Source of the DNA: Firmicutes bacterium CAG:170
Lineage (GTDB): Bacteria; Bacillota; Clostridia; Oscillospirales; Oscillospiraceae
Length of the DNA: 15,654 bases
NCBI GenBank assembly: GCA_000436735.1
Contig: FR887217.1
Coordinates: 39,248-54,901 of the forward strand
Direction of reading: 5' to 3'
The translations under genes were made by a program, and so were the position numbers. Below, one piece after another: positions 13,172 to 15,654 of this stretch (the first letter of the stretch is position 1; every line of letters starts with the position of its first letter). The notes beneath the pieces are model-generated. The model had not been told where the DNA came from. It did no database searches and saw only the letters and a list, made by a program, of their open reading frames with translations.

Positions 13172-13212
13172 CATTCCAGATATTTCGTTGTCCGCCGGCT
13201 CCGGCGGGCCGC

Positions 13213-13347
13213 TCATTTTTTCCGCTCGCAGCCGTTGCAGCCGCTGCATCCGCAGCCGCAGCCGCCCTTTTTGCGTTTTGCCGACCGGACGGCATAGACC
13301 GCCCATCCGCCCAGCGCCAGAAGAATGAGAATCGCAAGCGCTTCCAT
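13213..13347 (-). CDS. FeoB-associated-type Cys-rich membrane mini-protein
   Basis: This 44-residue product starts MEALAILILLALGGWAVYAV, which is a single N-terminal membrane helix, followed by a basic stretch RSAKRKK and a Cys-rich tail GGCGCGCSGCNGCERKK with five cysteines. That layout matches the FeoB-associated Cys-rich membrane protein family, usually encoded beside the ferrous iron transporter FeoB. No feo genes are in the window, so a link to iron is not supported here. ATG 13347 follows AAAGGAAG by five bases. The gene lies 39 bp after the flavoprotein gene and 84 bp before pdaA and probably shares their transcript. Confidence 0.8.
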   Translation of the reverse strand: MEALAILILLALGGWAVYAVRSAKRKKGGCGCGCSGCNGCERKK

Positions 13348-13386
13348 AAAGGCTTCCTTTCTGCCGCAGAGGCGGCCCTCCGCAGC

Positions 13387-14763
13387 TCAGTCCTTCTGCG
13401 CCGCGAGATGGCGCGCGACGTAGACGCCGCTGGCCGAGGCGTGGGACAGGGAGTGCGTGATGCCGCTGCCGTCGCCGATGATGAACAGACCGCGGTTGTT
13501 CTCCGCCTCCAGATCCTCGTTCACGCAGACCTCCATGTTGTAGAACTTGACCTCCACGCCATAGAGGAGCGTGTCATCGTTGGCGGTGCCCGGCGCGATC
13601 TTGTCGAGCGCATAGATCATTTCGATGATGCCGTCGAGGATGCGCTTCGGAATGACCAGCGAGAGGTCGCCCGGCGTGGCGGAAAGCGTCGGCGTGACGA
13701 AGGATTTGTCGATGCGCTTCTGCGTCGAGCGCTGGCCGCGGATAAGGTCGCCGAAGCGCTGCACCATGACGCCGCCGCCGAGCATGTTCGACAGCCGCGC
13801 GATGGATTCGCCGTAGCCGTTGGAATCCTTGAACGGCTCGGTAAAGTGCTTGGAGACGAGCAGGGCGAAGTTGGTATTCTCCGTCTGACGGGCCGGGTCC
13901 TCATAGCTGTGGCCGTTGACGGTCACGATGCCGTTGGTGTTTTCGTTCACGACCGCACCCTTCGGGTTCATGCAGAACGTGCGCACCAGATCCTGATATT
14001 TCTCCGTTTTATAGACGATCTTGCTTTCATAAAGCTCGTCGGTCAAATGCTTGAAGATCTCCGCCGGAAGCTCCACGCGCACGCCGATGTCCACGCGGTT
14101 GGACTGCGTGCCGATGCCAAGCTCCGCGCACACGCCCTCCATCCACTTGCTGCCGCTGCGTCCAACGGAAATGATGCACTGCTTACAGGTGAAGCTCCCC
14201 GTGTCCGTGACGATCTCATAGCCGCCGTCCTTAGCCAGAACGCGCCGCACCGGCGTGCGGAAATGGAAATCGACCTTCTCCTTCAGCTCCTCGAACAGGT
14301 TCGTAAGGACGACGAAGTTGATGTCCGTGCCGAGATGGCGCACGGAGGCATCCAGCAGATGGAGGTTGTTTTGCAGGCAGCGGGTCTTGAAGGCGCTGTT
14401 CGCCGTGGAATAGAGCTTCGTACCCTCGCCGCCGTGGGTGACGTTGATCTCGTCAACGTAGTGCATCAGCTCCAGCGCCTGCTTTTTGCCGATATACTGG
14501 TGGAGCGTACCGCCGAAATCGTTGGTGATGTTGTATTTTCCGTCGGAAAAGGCTCCGGCTCCGCCGAAGCCGTTCATGATCGCACAGGTCGGACAGCCAA
14601 TGCAGCGCTTCACGTTTTTGCCGTCGATGGGGCATTTGCGCTTTTCGAGCGGCTGGCCCTCCTCAAAGACGGCGATCTTCTCCTCCGGGCAGAGCTTCGA
14701 CAGCTCATAGGCCGAAAAAATACCGCCGGGACCGGCACCGATGATGATTACGTCATATTGCAT
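13387..14763 (-). CDS. NAD(P)/FAD-dependent oxidoreductase, COG2509 type
   Basis: The 458-residue flavoprotein starts MQYDVIIIGAGPGG, a dinucleotide-binding fold with GAGPGG at residues 9-14, and ends with the second FAD contact GLFIIGDGSGITHSLSHASASG. A cysteine cluster C44, C54, C57, C60 (KCPIDGKNVKRCIGCPTC) is followed by MNGFGGAGAFSDGKYN. This cluster is typical of the uncharacterised FAD-dependent dehydrogenases of COG2509; whether it binds metal is unknown. ATG 14763 is preferred over the GTG three codons upstream, which overlaps the likely RBS AAAGGGTGA. Transcription starts from the promoter at 14832-14860 through a short hairpin-bearing leader. The substrate is unknown. Confidence 0.9.
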   Translation of the reverse strand: MQYDVIIIGAGPGGIFSAYELSKLCPEEKIAVFEEGQPLEKRKCPIDGKNVKRCIGCPTCAIMNGFGGAGAFSDGKYNITNDFGGTLHQYIGKKQALELMHYVDEINVTHGGEGTKLYSTANSAFKTRCLQNNLHLLDASVRHLGTDINFVVLTNLFEELKEKVDFHFRTPVRRVLAKDGGYEIVTDTGSFTCKQCIISVGRSGSKWMEGVCAELGIGTQSNRVDIGVRVELPAEIFKHLTDELYESKIVYKTEKYQDLVRTFCMNPKGAVVNENTNGIVTVNGHSYEDPARQTENTNFALLVSKHFTEPFKDSNGYGESIARLSNMLGGGVMVQRFGDLIRGQRSTQKRIDKSFVTPTLSATPGDLSLVIPKRILDGIIEMIYALDKIAPGTANDDTLLYGVEVKFYNMEVCVNEDLEAENNRGLFIIGDGSGITHSLSHASASGVYVARHLAAQKD

Positions 14764-14797
14764 GGTGTTCACCCTTTCGAGAAAATAGTGCTCCGGA

Positions 14798-14821
14798 ATG
14801 CGGCAAGGGCTTTTGCCGCAT
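14798..14821 (-). promoter_or_regulatory. 9-bp hairpin in the leader of the flavoprotein gene
   Basis: ATGCGGCAA pairs perfectly with TTGCCGCAT around a 6-nt loop, between the promoter and the RBS. No T-run follows, so it is more likely to stabilise the 5' end than to terminate. No known riboswitch signature was recognised. Confidence 0.5.
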
Positions 14822-14831
14822 GAGCCATCCC

Positions 14832-14860
14832 ATCATAGCAAACGCGCCGGAAAACATCAA
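14832..14860 (-). promoter_or_regulatory. sigma-A promoter of the flavoprotein operon
   Basis: On the minus strand TTGATG (14855-14860) and TATGAT (14832-14837) are separated by 17 bp, with TGC just before the -10 (extended -10). The start site is expected near 14825, leaving a leader of about 60 nt. Confidence 0.8.
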
Positions 14861-14937
14861 GCGCCCCGTCATTATTTCTTCTGCTGCCGGGTATCTGCAA
14901 TTCCGATACCGGGGCCAAATGCACCGGTATCCGTCAA

Positions 14938-14987
14938 AAAAAGCTGCACTATGGCTCCGCCGGAGCATGTTCGGGCAAAAAGCTGCA
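14938..14987. repeat. 11-bp direct repeat upstream of the RNA promoter
   Basis: AAAAAGCTGCA occurs at 14938-14948 and 14977-14987, 39 bp apart from start to start. The palindrome GCTCCG-C-CGGAGC (14954-14966) lies between them. The second repeat ends eight bases before the -35 at 14996. The arrangement could be a regulator binding site. Further left, GGTATC (14890 and 14926) flanks GATACC (14905), allowing alternative short stems. Confidence 0.5.
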
Positions 14988-14995
14988 ATTTTTCC

Positions 14996-15024
14996 TTGTA
15001 AATGCGGGCCGCATGTGCTAAACT
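14996..15024 (+). promoter_or_regulatory. sigma-A promoter of the candidate structured RNA
   Basis: TTGTAA (14996-15001) and TAAACT (15019-15024) are separated by exactly 17 bp, and an A-rich stretch lies just upstream of the -35. The start site is expected near 15031. No plausible start codon with an RBS follows, which suggests a non-coding product or a long leader. Confidence 0.75.
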
Positions 15025-15030
15025 AGAAGT

Positions 15031-15190
15031 GCAGTCACAAGTTTGCTTGCATCTGCAAACGAAATGGCCGCAGTTCAGGCCGGTCACAGGCGCCCTCTGA
15101 CCACCCCCCGGCAGAGAGCAGACCACCGACCGGCCTGCCGTTTCACAATGGCGCCCGCCGTCCTTTTCGGATGCGGGCGCCGTTCTGCAT
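15031..15190 (+). ncRNA. candidate structured non-coding RNA or long leader, family unknown
   Basis: The region downstream of the promoter folds by eye into three units. Stem 1 is GTTTGC/GCAAAC (15041-15060). Stem 2 is GAAATGG/CCGTTTC (15061-15067 with 15138-15144, one G-U pair). It stacks on the perfect 10-bp CAGGCCGGTC/GACCGGCCTG (15076-15085 with 15128-15137), with an 8-nt bulge on the 5' side and a small CTCTG/CAGAG stem inside. Stem 3 is an 11-bp GC-rich hairpin (15148-15158 with 15173-15183). GTGCAG (15029-15034) can pair with CTGCAT (15185-15190), closing the whole. No T-run follows stem 3. I do not see signatures of SRP RNA, tmRNA, RNase P RNA, 6S RNA or a common riboswitch. It may be an independent RNA or part of a leader for the glycerate kinase gene. 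Confidence 0.55.
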
Positions 15191-15206
15191 CTGTACGGCA
15201 TATCGC

Positions 15207-15235
15207 TTGCCTTTCGGCGGGAAATCGGATATAGT
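15207..15235 (+). promoter_or_regulatory. sigma-A promoter abutting the second 162-bp element
   Basis: TTGCCT (15207-15212) and TATAGT (15230-15235) are separated by exactly 17 bp. The start site would fall at about 15241-15243, the very first bases of the second inverted-repeat element, mirroring the arrangement at 4531-4561. Confidence 0.72.
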
Positions 15236-15240
15236 ATGTA

Positions 15241-15402
15241 GGGTCTATTCTTCCAACTCCCAACGCACCCGGACAGCGGACCTTTTCACGCTGCGCTGCG
15301 CCATTTTTCCTTGGAATACGTCAGTATTCCTGCGAAAAAATGTCTTGCTCAACGCAAAATTTCCTCGTTTCCGGTCACATTGGGAGGTGGAAGAATACAC
15401 CC
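15241..15402. mobile_element. 162-bp inverted-repeat element, copy 2
   Basis: Same length, orientation and sequence as copy 1 (4561-4722) except for five substitutions. One is near the left tip (GGGTC instead of GGGTG) and four are in the right part. TA flanks both ends (15239-15240 and 15403-15404), consistent with a duplicated TA target. Two of the changes break terminal pairs, so this copy's hairpin ends are near-perfect rather than perfect. It lies between a promoter and the RBS of the glycerate kinase gene. No transposase is encoded in it or nearby. Confidence 0.85.
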
Positions 15403-15449
15403 TAGCAGAAAACAAGCGGGCCGGCGCGGCCCGTGGGAAGGAATACAGC

Positions 15450-15654
15450 ATGGATAAGAAGCTTCGTGAAACTGCGGAAACGATCCTGCACAGCGCCCTC
15501 CGGGCCGTGCAGCCGGACGCGGCGGTCCGCCGCGCGCTGGAAAACGCCGCGTTCCCCGGCCGCGTCTGCCTTGTGGCCGTCGGAAAGGCCGCGTGGCAGA
15601 TGGCGCACGCCGCCTATGAGACGCTCGGCGAGAGGATCAGCGGCGGCATCGTCG
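15450..15654 (+). CDS. glycerate 2-kinase, MOFRL/DUF4147 type (5' part only)
   Basis: Only the first 68 codons are in the window. They read MDKKLRETAETILHSALRAV, then QPDAAVRRALENAAFPGRV, then CLVAVGKAAWQMAHAAYETL and the edge at GGIV. An N-terminal helix ending LRAVxPxxAVRRAL and the strand-turn VAVGKAAWxMAxAA are typical of class II glycerate 2-kinases (GckA/TtuD), which phosphorylate D-glycerate to 2-phosphoglycerate using ATP. ATG 15450 follows GGGAAGGAA by about seven bases. The gene sits 47 bp after the second 162-bp element, which would form most of its mRNA leader if the promoter at 15207-15235 is used. Confidence 0.85.
   Translation, partial: MDKKLRETAETILHSALRAVQPDAAVRRALENAAFPGRVCLVAVGKAAWQMAHAAYETLGERISGGIV

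Noticed and set aside
13192..13207. CCGCCGG/CCGGCGG stem as a terminator after the FeoB-associated-type gene
   Set aside because: It has only a 2-nt loop and no T-run on either strand, so it is not a standard terminator.
12304..14823. An 839-codon plus-strand open frame
   Set aside because: It runs antisense across pdaA, a Cys-rich gene and the flavoprotein gene, all with clear family motifs, RBSs and promoters on the minus strand. Its residue make-up (Arg-, His- and Gln-rich) is that of a shadow frame in GC-rich DNA.
15031..15190. Possible 6S RNA, SRP RNA or known riboswitch
   Set aside because: The three-unit layout lacks the single long interrupted duplex of 6S RNA, the GGAAGCAGC-type apical signature of SRP RNA, and any conserved core of the common riboswitches I can recall. 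Left as an unknown RNA.

Overview
The window looks chromosomal and comes from a GC-rich, endospore-forming Clostridia-type Firmicute. A lineage near Oscillospiraceae is my inference. The grounds are strong GGGAGG ribosome binding sites, sigma-A promoters, a PdaA-type cortex deacetylase, NrdR, DUF421/DUF4363 and small Cys-rich membrane proteins. I see no phage, plasmid, CRISPR, tRNA or rRNA genes.

Layout. 1-2193 (minus): a small membrane protein followed by ruvC, ruvA and ruvB, the Holliday-junction machinery; ruvB runs off the left edge. 2326-3383 (plus): a DUF421-DUF4363 pair whose genes overlap by ATGA, ending in a two-sided terminator shared with nrdR. 3466-4298 (minus): nrdR with its own promoter, then a DUF6514-like gene behind an AT-rich stretch with two Spo0A-box-like sites. 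4531-6479 (plus): a promoter, a 162-bp inverted-repeat element, a YihY/BrkB membrane protein, a decayed copy of the element, and a membrane-anchored DNA/RNA endonuclease. 6552-9336 (minus): a MATE exporter and a sodium:neurotransmitter-type symporter, separated by a hairpin. 9517-11872 (minus): rimM, trmD, a Sir2 deacylase and a wrecked Nudix gene, all overlapping, from one promoter. 12112-14763 (minus): a COG2509 flavoprotein, a FeoB-associated-type Cys-rich mini-protein, pdaA, and a second 44-residue Cys-rich mini-protein before a strong terminator. 14861-15654 (plus): a promoter, a strongly structured candidate RNA, a second promoter, the second 162-bp element, and the start of a glycerate kinase gene.

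The most interesting material is non-coding. (1) Two 162-bp elements, 157/162 identical, have long perfect or near-perfect terminal inverted repeats. Each starts 2-5 bp after the -10 box of a sigma-A promoter and in the same orientation, so each forms the 5' leader of the next gene. A third, degraded copy contributes the stop codon of yihY. (2) A candidate structured RNA of about 160 nt at 15031-15190 has a clean promoter and three stems. (3) A perfect 13-bp hairpin buries the pdaA ribosome binding site. (4) The Nudix gene has lost its whole catalytic box.

All protein calls come from reading motifs. No database or folding program was run.
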